Source of the DNA: Vibrio mediterranei | GTDB taxonomy: Bacteria > Pseudomonadota > Gammaproteobacteria > Enterobacterales > Vibrionaceae | Assembly (NCBI RefSeq): GCF_900088415.1 | Contig: NZ_FLLQ01000005.1 | Span: 372,001 to 436,000 of the forward strand | Length of the DNA stretch: 64,000 bases | Direction: 5' to 3' | Shown: piece by piece, positions 9,210-18,836 of the stretch | How the letters are laid out: every line of letters begins with the position of its first letter | Numbering within the stretch: the first letter of the stretch is position 1 | Program-made: the position numbers and the translations under genes | Notes under the pieces: model-generated | The model's input: only the letters and a program-made list of their open reading frames with translations | Told to the model about the DNA's origin: nothing | Database searches by the model: none

Positions 9210-9420
9210 TTTTTGTTCTAACATGGCATTTTTACAAACGAATAATCATCAACCTCTATGAGAAAATGGAATGGCTGCGTCATGAAGCTTCCCCTAATCG
9301 TTAAAGCAAATCTTGGTGCGATATTATTCTCATAGTGAGCTAATTGTTTGTAACACATACGAAACCTTGTCTATTCTTAAAAGCCTTATCTCTGCATTTT
9401 CGGTACAAGGACTCGTACTT

Positions 9421-10452
9421 ATGCATACAGACAACCAAGAAAAACCTGTGGTGCTTGTCGTTGATGACATTCCCGATAATATCCATGCCATTGCTGGCTC
9501 TTTGAATGAACATTACAAAGTGAAAGCGGCGACAAGCGGCGCGAAAGCTATACAAATCGCCCTCTCCACACCTAAACCTCATATGATATTGCTCGATATC
9601 ATGATGCCCGAAATGGACGGTTATGAGGTTTGCGAGACACTAAAAGCCAATCCACTAACCGCTGATATTCCTATTATTTTTGTCACCGCGAAAAGTGAAG
9701 TGGTCGACGAGCAGAAAGGCTTTGAGTTGGGCGCGGTGGACTATATTACCAAACCCATTAGTCCACCCATTGTGTTAGCTCGAGTGAAGACACATATTGC
9801 GCTGTACGATCAAAATCTCGAACTTGCTATCAAAGTACGTGAAAGAACGGCTCAGCTTGAACAAAGCCGTTTGGAAGTCATCCAACGCTTGGGACGAGCA
9901 GCAGAGTACAAAGATAACGAGACTGGTATGCACGTAGTGCGGATGAGCCACTACTCACGCATTCTCGCCTCACAACTAAACGTTAGTAAGCGCTGGGTTG
10001 AGCTGGTATTTCAAGCCGCACCAATGCACGACATCGGCAAAATTGGTATTCCAGATAACGTGTTAAGAAAGCCAGGTAAACTCGATGCCGACGAATGGGC
10101 CGTCATGCAGAAGCATGTCGAAATTGGCGGTGACATTATTGGTGACAGCGATTCGCTGCTATTACAAATGGCGCAAGAAATTGCGTTAAACCATCATGAA
10201 AAATGGGACGGCAGTGGCTACCCCAACCAATTGAAAGGAGAGCAAATCCCGCTTAGTGCAAGAATCGTCGCAATAGCCGATGTGTTTGACGCACTGACCA
10301 GTGTGCGTCCCTATAAAAAGGCTTGGTCCATTGAGGAAACGCTCGCATTACTAGAGCGCGATGCAGGAACTCACTTCGATCCAAGTTTAGTACCAATTTT
10401 CATCAGCAAATTGGATGATATTCTCGCCATTCGAGATGCTTTTAAAGACTAG
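9421..10452 (+). CDS. Response regulator with HD-GYP domain (predicted c-di-GMP phosphodiesterase)
   Basis: The N-terminal receiver domain (residues 8-125) has the phosphorylated Asp in LLDIMMPEMDGYE (about residue 58) and the switch lysine in ITKPIS. The C-terminal half is an HD-GYP domain with MHDIGKIG (about residue 203) and GSGYP (about 267), so the metal site looks intact and hydrolysis of cyclic di-GMP is expected. I chose the ATG at 9421, with AAGGA 9 bases upstream, over an in-frame start at 9313 that would add 36 residues before the receiver fold. The histidine kinase gene follows 25 bases later, presumably its partner. Confidence 0.9.
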   Translation: MHTDNQEKPVVLVVDDIPDNIHAIAGSLNEHYKVKAATSGAKAIQIALSTPKPHMILLDIMMPEMDGYEVCETLKANPLTADIPIIFVTAKSEVVDEQKGFELGAVDYITKPISPPIVLARVKTHIALYDQNLELAIKVRERTAQLEQSRLEVIQRLGRAAEYKDNETGMHVVRMSHYSRILASQLNVSKRWVELVFQAAPMHDIGKIGIPDNVLRKPGKLDADEWAVMQKHVEIGGDIIGDSDSLLLQMAQEIALNHHEKWDGSGYPNQLKGEQIPLSARIVAIADVFDALTSVRPYKKAWSIEETLALLERDAGTHFDPSLVPIFISKLDDILAIRDAFKD

Positions 10453-10477
10453 AACTACATTGGTTTAAAGGATTTCC

Positions 10478-13400
10478 ATGAATTTTCCTATCGGACAAAA
10501 TCTCGACTCAAAACGCATTCTTATTGGCTTTTTCATCGCAGTGACATTATTGGTGATAGCCGGGTCAATAGGTTGGTCAAAACTCAATCTTCGTTTTGAA
10601 ACTGTCGACAATTACGCTCAAAGCGCTCAACTTCGTGCCGCCATAGATAGCATTAAGCTGCATGAGCGCAATTACGCACTATCGCCCACCCATCCGCAGG
10701 CTGAACAAACCTTTGAACATATTGATATGGCCTACCTGCTTGCCGATTCCCAGCTTTCCGAGCAGGTCAATCAAGAAGTAAAGGCGCTACTTCAAGATTA
10801 CAAGGCGACTTTTACCGAATACGTAGAACTTAACGACCAAGAAAGAACCACCCGCGTTGCTCTTACCTCAAATTCGGACACGTCTATTTATGATGTAGAA
10901 GAGATGCAGGTCGATCTTAAAGTCTCGATAGAAAAACAGGTCGCGTTAGTCGAAAGCATGCGTCAACACATTGATGCTAGTGCTCAAATCGCTATTGAAA
11001 GCCATCATTTAGCAAGTCGTATTTCTACAATTCGAAGTCATGAAAAGTCTTTTATCCTCGAACCGAATAATGAAGATTACAAACAACTGCAATTTGGCCT
11101 CAATGAAGTGCGTAACCAAATTAGAGCTCTGCAACCAAAGATGGTTACGCAGGCTGCTAAGGACAAACTGACACTGGTTGATAACGCTCGAAATCGGTAT
11201 TTAACTGCGGTAATTCAGCTCAGAAACCTCAAACTAGTTACCGCTCCAATGCAGCAGCACATCGCCGCCCAGATCGATTCGGCGGGGGAAGAGTTTACAC
11301 GAGCGAGTGTAGTGCTGAGAACGAGCTTACAAAAAGAGTTAGCCGCCTATCAACAAGAACTAAACGACATACAACAACAAACCAACGTCAAACTCTCCAC
11401 TACCGCTCAATTGCTGACATTACGTTCCCTATTTAGCGATACCACTCAGTACGAACGCGACTTCTCCTTGGTACAAACACTCAACGAACAGCAAGATATT
11501 GCCGAGCAAATTGAAGGAACTATCAAAGAGAGCCAACAACGATTGGCAGATTTGATACCGCATATTTCAGATGCGACCCAACAACAAACGCTTGGGAAAA
11601 TTAAGGGGCAGTTGACGCAATATCTCGCTTTATTCGAACAGTTATTTACGCAGAAACAAGCTATCGCCCAACAATCATCGGCGCTTGATAATGCCTATCT
11701 GAAAGCCTTCAAAGTTATTGAACCTGATTTTGAACACCAGCAAAACATTGTAGAGAACTCATCTCAAATCTCTTTCTATCTTGCCATCGGCGGCATCATT
11801 TTCATGAGCACCATAGTTTTTATTGTTTTGCTCGCCAACAAATCCCACGCTGCGCTTGAAAAGTCTGCCGATAAGCTCGCTATTGCCAGAGATGAAGCAG
11901 ACTACGCAAACCAAGCTAAATCGGATTTTTAGCGAACATGAGCCATGAGATCAGAACCCCAATGAACGCCATCATAGGCATGAGTTACCTCGCTTTAAAA
12001 ACAGATTTAACTAAGGCACAACGCAACTATATTCAAAAAGTAAAGCTGTCGGCTGATACCTTACTAGGACTTATCAACGACATTCTCGATTTCTCAAAAA
12101 TCGAAGCGGGTAAACTCGACATTGAGCACGTAGATTTTAGACTCGAAAACGTCTTGGACAATATTTCTAATTTGGTTGGGCTTAAGGCGTCGGAGCAGGG
12201 TTTAGAGCTGCTTATTCATACTTCAAAAGACGTACCAACAGCACTTTACGGTGACCCATTAAGATTGGGGCAAATCTTGACCAATCTTGCCAATAACGCT
12301 GTGAAGTTTACCGAACAAGGCGAAGTCAAAATCACTATCACCGCAGACAACTTAGAGAATGACGATGTCACGTTAAGATTTGCGGTCTCTGACACTGGCA
12401 TTGGAATGACACCAGAACAAACTCAAAAGCTCTTCAATAAGTTCACCCAGGCCGACAGTTCCACCACACGCAAGTATGGGGGAACCGGATTAGGCTTAGC
12501 CATCAGTAAGGAGCTTTGTTTGTTGATGGGCGGAGACATTGAGGTTAGGAGTCAATTTGGCGAAGGCTCAACCTTTGAGTTCACAATTAACATGAAGCGC
12601 AGCCAAGTGCTAGAAACCAAACCGATTGTCGTGCCAACATCATTGAACCACCTCAACATCCTGATTGTGGATGACAACGCCAGTGCGCGCCTTATCGTTG
12701 AAGATATTCTGCAATCACTCAACTTTAATGTTCGAAGCGCTAATGGAGTTGATAGCGCAATCGACGCACTCAATCACGCTGCACAATCAGATTCGGCATT
12801 TGATGTGGTTATTACGGATTGGCAGATGCCCGGTAAAGATGGCGTTGAACTCATTCATGCTATCCAGCAATCTGAATCCCTCAATCCTAAAATCTTGATG
12901 CTCACAGCCTATGATCGCCAGCTTCTGGCTGACTCAGTTCAAGAGCGTGGCCTTATCGTACCAAGTATTCTCGATAAGCCAGTAACTGCCTCTCACTTGT
13001 TCGATGCGATAGTTGGCTTATATGATATAGAAAACCACCATACCAGCCGTGACGAGCTTGAGCAGCAAACCCATTTGGCTAATGTCCAACACCTAGCAGG
13101 AGCTCATCTATTACTCGTTGAAGACAACGAAATTAACCAAGAATTAGCGGTAGAACTTTTGGAAAGCCAAAACATCCAAGTCACCGTAGCTCAAAATGGG
13201 CAAGTCGCGATCGACTTGTATAAACAAATGACGTTCGATGGCATTCTTATGGACTGCCAAATGCCTGTACTCGATGGCTACAGCGCAACAGAGATAATAA
13301 GAAACACACTCAATGACCGAGCTATCCCTATCATTGCCATGACCGCCGACGTGATGGAGCGTGATAGAGAACGCGCCTACCAGTCAGGGATGAACGACAT

Positions 13401-14094
13401 CATAGCTAAACCAATCGATGTAGGCATCATGTTCAGCACCCTTGCTCGATGGATCACCTCGCCTCACCGCGAAATTGGGTCAGAAATAAGCATTTCCAGC
13501 TCCGACTCTAATGTTAATACTCAACCAGTGAAACTTCATGACATTAACACCATCACCTTGTCCCAAGGTCTTGCTCGTGCGAATAACAACCACCAGCTAT
13601 ATCGCCGACTGTTGCAACGCTTTTATGAGCACTACTCTGATTTATCTCAAGTTAGAGAACAACTCGCTAATGCAGCGTCCTCCGATTTAAAACGCTACAT
13701 CCATAGCTTAAAAGGCGTCTCAGGAAATATAGGTGCGAACGAGTTATTTGAGCTCTGTAGTGCATTAGAATCTGATATCAACAATGAACAACTTCAAAAG
13801 AAGCTACTCAATGCTCTGTATCAAACCACTGAGGCAATAAGAGAGAGTGGCATTTTACTCTCTCATATAGCGGCTAACGATAACCCTGAGCACACAGCGA
13901 GCTTTGACCCAACGCTCTATGAAAGATTACAGAACGCTATTGAACAGAACGATACCGATGCACTTGAGATAGTGCAAAACATAGAGCAAAGCCAATTACT
14001 GGGGCTTACCCAAAATCAACTAAAGCAACTTAATGGCGCTCTACAAGAATTCGATTTTGATAAAGCTTTAGCACTCATTAAATCTAAACACTAA
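10478..14094 (+). pseudogene. Hybrid sensor histidine kinase, interrupted by a single-base frameshift
   Basis: Two frames (10478-11932 and 11938-14094) together make one hybrid kinase. The first gives an N-terminal membrane anchor, a long helical sensor region and a second membrane segment (FYLAIGGIIFMSTIVFIVLL), then stops in ...NQAKSDF. The second starts [16 protein letters not shown], the phosphorylated histidine motif, then an ATPase domain ([22 protein letters not shown]), two receiver domains ([20 protein letters not shown]) and an HPt domain ([11 protein letters not shown]). The usual junction [11 protein letters not shown] would need six Ts at 11926-11930, where five are present. It is either a real inactivation, a switch or a sequencing error. 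It lies downstream of the HD-GYP regulator. Confidence 0.88.
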
Positions 14095-14104
14095 TTGGAC
14101 TTAC

Positions 14105-14560
14105 TTATCTCACTGGCAGCTTCGTCTTTACTTTTACTTGACCAAAGGCGAAGCTCGATTCGATGGAGGCGATATTTGGCAGGCGAGTTAATTGCTTGCG
14201 GATAAACTGCTCGTAGCTTTTTAGCGACTCACTGACTACATGCAACAAGTAGTCGTGGTTGCCCGTCATCAAAAAGCACTCCAACACTTCATCAATCATT
14301 TCAATGTGATGTTCAAAGTCTCGCATGTTCTCTTCTGTCGGCTTTTCGAGTTTCACCAATACAAAGACATTAATAGGCAGCCCGCACGCTTCTTGGTCAA
14401 CACTGGCATGATAACCTCGAATGACTCCTTGCTTCTCCAAGGACCGAACTCGGCGCAAACAGGGGGACGGCGACAGAGCAACCCGATCTGCCAACTCTTG
14501 ATTAGTTAGCCGAGCGTTGCTTTGCAACTCAGCCAGTATTCTTTTGTCGATCTCATCCAT
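14105..14560 (-). CDS. Lrp/AsnC-family transcriptional regulator
   Basis: About 151 residues with an N-terminal helix-turn-helix (ILAELQSNARLTNQELADRVALSPSPCLRRVRSLE) and a C-terminal RAM effector domain. These regulators respond to amino acids. I prefer the ATG at 14560, 7 bases after GGAA, to the one at 14566. It is divergent from the Cys/Met-family PLP enzyme gene, and a perfect palindrome sits between them, so it most likely controls that gene and itself (inference). Confidence 0.88.
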   Translation of the reverse strand: MDEIDKRILAELQSNARLTNQELADRVALSPSPCLRRVRSLEKQGVIRGYHASVDQEACGLPINVFVLVKLEKPTEENMRDFEHHIEMIDEVLECFLMTGNHDYLLHVVSESLKSYEQFIRKQLTRLPNIASIESSFAFGQVKVKTKLPVR

Positions 14561-14592
14561 TAGCATTTTCCATCAATTTATAACCAATATGC

Positions 14593-14605
14593 GCAATATA
14601 ATTGC
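14593..14605. promoter_or_regulatory. Palindrome GCAATATAATTGC, candidate operator of the Lrp-type regulator
   Basis: Perfect 5-bp arms (GCAAT and ATTGC) around ATA, in the intergenic region between the Lrp-type gene and the divergent PLP enzyme gene. AsnC-family regulators bind AT-rich palindromes of this size. Confidence 0.45.
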
Positions 14606-14692
14606 TCAAAGTTGGTGAGTTACTTCTTAAATCGCAATCTTTAACATTTTTATAACACTAAAATTATAAGAGGTACAATAAAGGATGGAACT

Positions 14693-16504
14693 ATGAATAC
14701 CTCAACTCAACTTAGCCCGCTGCGTAAAACAACCAAACACGAACAAGCAGAAGCTCTTGCCATTGAGCAAGCAAAACACTTTGGCATCGACCCAAATAGT
14801 GAATACGGCACCACGCTGGTTGAACTAGCGACCACACTATACAAAGCCAACACGAAAACACACGACCTATGGGCATTGACCGTTGATGGACTTTCAGAGC
14901 TCGACAAAAGTGACCGAATCGCCTGGTTTAACGCCAAGCGATTTTTGTCATTTCAGATCGCGAAGATCCTCGACAACCTGCAAAACCCCATGCGCACTAC
15001 TTACCAATCCATTGCCACCAATAATGGTCATTTTGCCTCTAAGGGTGCCTACCCTATCTTCGACAATGTTGCCGCTATATTCTCAGCCAGTCCTGTGATT
15101 ACGCGTACCGCAACATATTTGTTTGCGTGTACCGAATGGATTGAAGATGCATTTAACGGTAAAGAGCCGCTTCACGATATTTACTCTCGACTGCTCAACC
15201 CAACATCAATCTCACTGGCTAACCACATGGTTGACCTAGAGGCAGGCTCAAGAGCTAATGAGTACCTTGCATGGAACTTTAACTCTGGCATGGCGGCAAT
15301 TGATGGGTTGTTGAGCCACTTACTTGGGCATGAAGATATTGTGCTGGCATCACGCAACATCTACGGTGGGTCTTATCAGCTATTAGAAGATTGGTTTGGA
15401 AAACCCTCAAACTTGAATGTAGCGGTCGAATGGGTCGATGGTTACTCCGGAGATGAGTTTGCGGCTCGTCTTGATGAGGTTGCCGATAAATACGCCGACC
15501 GCCTTGCCGCTGGTAAGAAAATATACGTTTATCTAGAATCACCTTGTAATCCACATGGATACGTCTTAGATGTTGCTAGCATCAGTAAAGCGGCTCACCT
15601 TCGTGGTTGGGACATTATCGTTGACTCAACGGTTGGTACCCCACTCCTGCACCCAGTACTAAAACGCGATGACGTGATGGAACGACCTGATTTCGTAGTT
15701 CATTCCTACACCAAAGAGCTAGCTGGTTCAGGGACCACAACCGCTGGGGTCGTCATCGGCCGTAACGAAGCCATGTTTGTACCAAAAGGAGAAGAAGTCA
15801 CCTTCACCAAACCTAACGGCGATGAGGTCATCATTCCATGGAACGAAACGCTCTTTTGGAATGTGTATTACATTAAAGGTGCATTCTTAGACGCCGACAA
15901 AGCATTTGAAGTACTCAATGGTATGAAAACTTACGAAATGCGTGTGGTGCAGAAAACCATCAATACTCTCACCTTGGCGAAGATCTTCGATGCTCACCCA
16001 GACATCAACGTGTCATGCCCGGCTCTGCCTGACAGTGATAACTACGAACACTGCCAGAACAACATGCACTTGGGCTTGCCTGCGGCTCTGTTTACCATCG
16101 ATATGGAAGGCAATGGCAATCGTGCACCAATCAATCGTGCTGGGTTCAAACAGTTCTTTGACATGCTTGAGCCAGCTATCGGTATGCAGGTAAGTCTGGG
16201 ACAAACCAACACCGTTGCGCTTTGCCCTGCCTTAACGACCCACTCCGAACTTAGCGACGAAGCGCTAAATGAAGCTGGTATCAAGCCAACCACAATGCGG
16301 ATCTCCATCGGTTTGGAAGATCCTCGAATGTTTGTCGCTCATATTATCGAGGCAGCCAAATTGTCCATCGATCGTAAACATGTCGACTTCTCATCCAGCT
16401 TCCCTTGCGCTGACAGTATCGATGAGATCTACATGCAAACTTATATGGATGTGCACCAGAGGTTTGCTAAGAGTTTGCCGAGGTTTAGTCAGCTGTCCGC
16501 TTAG
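14693..16504 (+). CDS. Cys/Met-metabolism PLP-dependent enzyme, long form
   Basis: The 603-residue protein contains a trans-sulfuration-type fold: SGMAAIDGLLSHLL in the PLP-phosphate region, YLESPCNPHGYVLDV with the IVDSTVGTP block, and HSYTKELAGSGTTTAGVV with the lysine that binds PLP. The family includes cystathionine gamma-synthase and methionine gamma-lyase. Usual members have about 400 residues; here there are about 120 extra N-terminal residues and inserts in the C-terminal half. AAGGA precedes the start. Divergence from an Lrp-type regulator fits amino-acid-induced degradation, for example of a sulfur amino acid, but the exact reaction is not certain. Confidence 0.82.
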   Translation: MNTSTQLSPLRKTTKHEQAEALAIEQAKHFGIDPNSEYGTTLVELATTLYKANTKTHDLWALTVDGLSELDKSDRIAWFNAKRFLSFQIAKILDNLQNPMRTTYQSIATNNGHFASKGAYPIFDNVAAIFSASPVITRTATYLFACTEWIEDAFNGKEPLHDIYSRLLNPTSISLANHMVDLEAGSRANEYLAWNFNSGMAAIDGLLSHLLGHEDIVLASRNIYGGSYQLLEDWFGKPSNLNVAVEWVDGYSGDEFAARLDEVADKYADRLAAGKKIYVYLESPCNPHGYVLDVASISKAAHLRGWDIIVDSTVGTPLLHPVLKRDDVMERPDFVVHSYTKELAGSGTTTAGVVIGRNEAMFVPKGEEVTFTKPNGDEVIIPWNETLFWNVYYIKGAFLDADKAFEVLNGMKTYEMRVVQKTINTLTLAKIFDAHPDINVSCPALPDSDNYEHCQNNMHLGLPAALFTIDMEGNGNRAPINRAGFKQFFDMLEPAIGMQVSLGQTNTVALCPALTTHSELSDEALNEAGIKPTTMRISIGLEDPRMFVAHIIEAAKLSIDRKHVDFSSSFPCADSIDEIYMQTYMDVHQRFAKSLPRFSQLSA

Positions 16505-16530
16505 TTATCTGTTGACCGTCGATATATAAG

Positions 16531-16558
16531 AAAAGAGGAGCTAATGCTCCTCTTTTTT
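16531..16558. terminator. Bidirectional terminator after the PLP enzyme gene
   Basis: AAAAGAGGAGC and GCTCCTCTTTT flank a 4-nt loop and are followed by Ts. It separates converging genes. Confidence 0.9.
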
Positions 16559-16566
16559 GTATTCGA

Positions 16567-17718
16567 TTACTTAGCTAATTGCTGTTCCACTAACGTTTGC
16601 CAATAACGCATACCTGTTCCCAAGATATCGTCATTAAAATCATAAAGTGGATTGTGAAGTGCGGTTCCACCACATTCACCGACGCCATTACCAACTAAGA
16701 TATAGCAACCTTTTACCTCGCGTAGCATGAAGGAGAAGTCCTCACTAATGGTAAATGGCTCACAATTGCCAATAACATTGTCTTTTCCTACAACAGTTTC
16801 TGCAGCTTTAATCGCATGTTCTGTTTCCTCTGCAGTATTAATCGTTGAAAGAAAACTATTGTTAAAGTGATATTGGTAATCAACGCCAGCAGACATACAT
16901 TGACCTGCCACGACACGCTCAATCCCTTTCTCGATTTTGTGCAGAGCTTCATCTGTAAAACTTCGCGTATCACCAGTGATCGTCACTTGCGATGGAATAA
17001 CATTCACCGTGCCATTTGTCTCAAAGTTTGTAACTGAAATGACCGCAGTTTCGTTGATAGCGCTTAAATTACGAGAAACAATAGTCTGCAACGCTGTAAC
17101 AACCTGTGCGCCAACCACAATAGGATCGGTTCCCATGTGGGGTAATGCTGCATGACCACCAGTAGCGTTGATAACAATTTCAAAACTACTTTCGCTAGCC
17201 ATAACTGAACTTGGACGAGTTACAAACTTACCTGCTGGGATACCAGGCAAATTATGCATTGCATATATCGCGTCTATGTTCCAACGAGTAAATAGGCCAT
17301 CGGCAATCATAGCTTTTGCACCAGTGCCTCGTTCTTCATCCGGTTGGAAGATGAAATACACGACACCATCGAAGTTCTTACTTTGAGCCAATTCACATGC
17401 AGCTCCAAGTAGCATCGCAGTATGACCATCATGTCCGCATGCGTGCATGGCACCTTCGTGTTTAGATGCGTGACAAAACGTGTTTTCTTCTTTAATTCTT
17501 AAAGCGTCCATATCTGCTCTAAGACCAATACTGCGATCACTAGTACCTTGACGAAGAATGCCTACGACCCCAGTTCCACCGATTCCACGGTGAACTTCAA
17601 GTCCAAACTCTTCCAATTTGTTAGCAACAAACTCAGACGTTTTAAACTCTTCAGTACCAAACTCAGGGTATTGGTGAAGGTGTCTACGCCATTCAATTGC
17701 AGATGTTTCTGTGGTCAT
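16567..17718 (-). CDS. M20D-family amidohydrolase (N-acyl amino acid hydrolase-like)
   Basis: This 383-residue metallohydrolase has the M20 features: GLRADMDALRI, MHACGHDGHTAMLLGAA (metal ligands), FQPDEERGTGAKAMI with the catalytic glutamate, and MHNLPGIPAGKF. Relatives cleave N-acyl or N-benzoyl amino acids. It is the last gene of a minus-strand run M24-EamA-M20 in the catabolic island. A GGAG ribosome binding site precedes the ATG. A role in removing an acyl group from a diamino-acid derivative is suggested only by its neighbours. Confidence 0.85.
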   Translation of the reverse strand: MTTETSAIEWRRHLHQYPEFGTEEFKTSEFVANKLEEFGLEVHRGIGGTGVVGILRQGTSDRSIGLRADMDALRIKEENTFCHASKHEGAMHACGHDGHTAMLLGAACELAQSKNFDGVVYFIFQPDEERGTGAKAMIADGLFTRWNIDAIYAMHNLPGIPAGKFVTRPSSVMASESSFEIVINATGGHAALPHMGTDPIVVGAQVVTALQTIVSRNLSAINETAVISVTNFETNGTVNVIPSQVTITGDTRSFTDEALHKIEKGIERVVAGQCMSAGVDYQYHFNNSFLSTINTAEETEHAIKAAETVVGKDNVIGNCEPFTISEDFSFMLREVKGCYILVGNGVGECGGTALHNPLYDFNDDILGTGMRYWQTLVEQQLAK

Positions 17719-17734
17719 ATCTTTCTCCAGAAAA

Positions 17735-17758
17735 GAAGCTATCTCCCAAGATAGCTTC
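17735..17758 (-). terminator. Hairpin between EamA gene and M20 gene
   Basis: GAAGCTATCT and AGATAGCTTC around CCCA form a perfect stem, followed on the minus strand by a short T run. Probably a partial terminator inside the operon. Confidence 0.5.
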
Positions 17759-17783
17759 CCATATTATTATTTTTTGATTCAGT

Positions 17784-18761
17784 TTAAGCTTCTTGAGCTT
17801 TCAAATTTTCTTCTGATTTTGGCTCTTCTTTAGTCTCATATTTGGTAAAGACATAAAGTGCGACAACAATTAGAGAGACGATAATGGTCTTGCCCATTGC
17901 CATTTGTTCACCCAGCGTCAGTACCGCAACAAGGTAACCAACAAGTGGCATTAGGTTTAGAGCCATTGTTGATTTTTCAACGCCAATACGTTTGAAAGAG
18001 TAAAGTTGAATGAGGTAACTACCACCTGAAATGCCAGTACCCAAGAAAATCAGCAGTGCAATCAGTAATGGACTAGAGGAGATAATGTAAATTTGAGATA
18101 GATCTAGACCCATTGCGAATACGACGAAGATACCCATCACTGCTACAGAAATGTATTGGTAAAGCATTGAAACAACAGAACCGTACTTGTCTGCTAAGCT
18201 AGCACGAAGGTGTGCAGTCCAAGCAAGTGCTAGCATCGAGCAGGTCACATATACATAACCTAGTAACGGAGTACCACCTTCAATCGTGTTTGTTGGGCCA
18301 ACACTCATCGCATAAATACATATGGCCGATGCAATGAACGCACCCCACTGGATTTTATTCATGCGGAAGTTCATAAACATCATGCCAAAGAAGACCGTTG
18401 CAAAAGGTTGCATTCCCTGAATAACACCGTTCTCTGTGGCACCGATATGAGCAAGTGAAAGGAAATTAAAGAGTGAGAAAACCCCTTGCCCTACAATGCC
18501 ACATAGTGCGATTCGACCAATATCTTTCTTGTCGATTTTAAGTGATGACCCCAAATCAACGCTTAAACTTTTACTGCGAGACGTGAAAAAGAAAATAATA
18601 GATAGCCCAATCACCGCCGTCACATAACGGAAGAATACCAGTGTCATTGGATCTACCGCCATAGAGAGGGGTTTAGAGACCACACCAGTCACGCCCCAAA
18701 TACATGCTACTGCTATCGCGGCAACCCACCCTAAAAATGTATCTTTATTTGTTGTGTTCAT
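17784..18761 (-). CDS. EamA/DMT-family transporter, copy 1
   Basis: About 325 residues with ten hydrophobic segments and two EamA repeats; GWVAAIAVACIWGVTGVVSKP and ENGVIQGMQPFATVFFGMMF are typical. The DMT superfamily moves amino acids, nucleotides or metabolites across the inner membrane, often outward. I chose the ATG at 18761 with AAGGA 7 bases upstream over the start at 18782. It is clearly related to two more EamA genes in this island, which points to duplication of an M24-EamA module. Confidence 0.88.
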   Translation of the reverse strand: MNTTNKDTFLGWVAAIAVACIWGVTGVVSKPLSMAVDPMTLVFFRYVTAVIGLSIIFFFTSRSKSLSVDLGSSLKIDKKDIGRIALCGIVGQGVFSLFNFLSLAHIGATENGVIQGMQPFATVFFGMMFMNFRMNKIQWGAFIASAICIYAMSVGPTNTIEGGTPLLGYVYVTCSMLALAWTAHLRASLADKYGSVVSMLYQYISVAVMGIFVVFAMGLDLSQIYIISSSPLLIALLIFLGTGISGGSYLIQLYSFKRIGVEKSTMALNLMPLVGYLVAVLTLGEQMAMGKTIIVSLIVVALYVFTKYETKEEPKSEENLKAQEA

Positions 18762-18836
18762 TTTGAGTCCTTTATGTTTCATATTGTCGCCAACGTCACG
18801 AATTTCGTGCGTTGGCTTATCGTTATAAATAATTGA

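Noticed and set aside
9313..9420. Longer start of the HD-GYP regulator.
   Set aside because: The extra 36 residues precede the receiver fold without adding to it, and the ATG at 9421 has a ribosome binding site.
11938..14094. Treating the second part of the split kinase as an independent gene.
   Set aside because: Its first residues are the middle of the dimerisation motif, no ribosome binding site precedes it, and the preceding frame supplies the matching sensor part.
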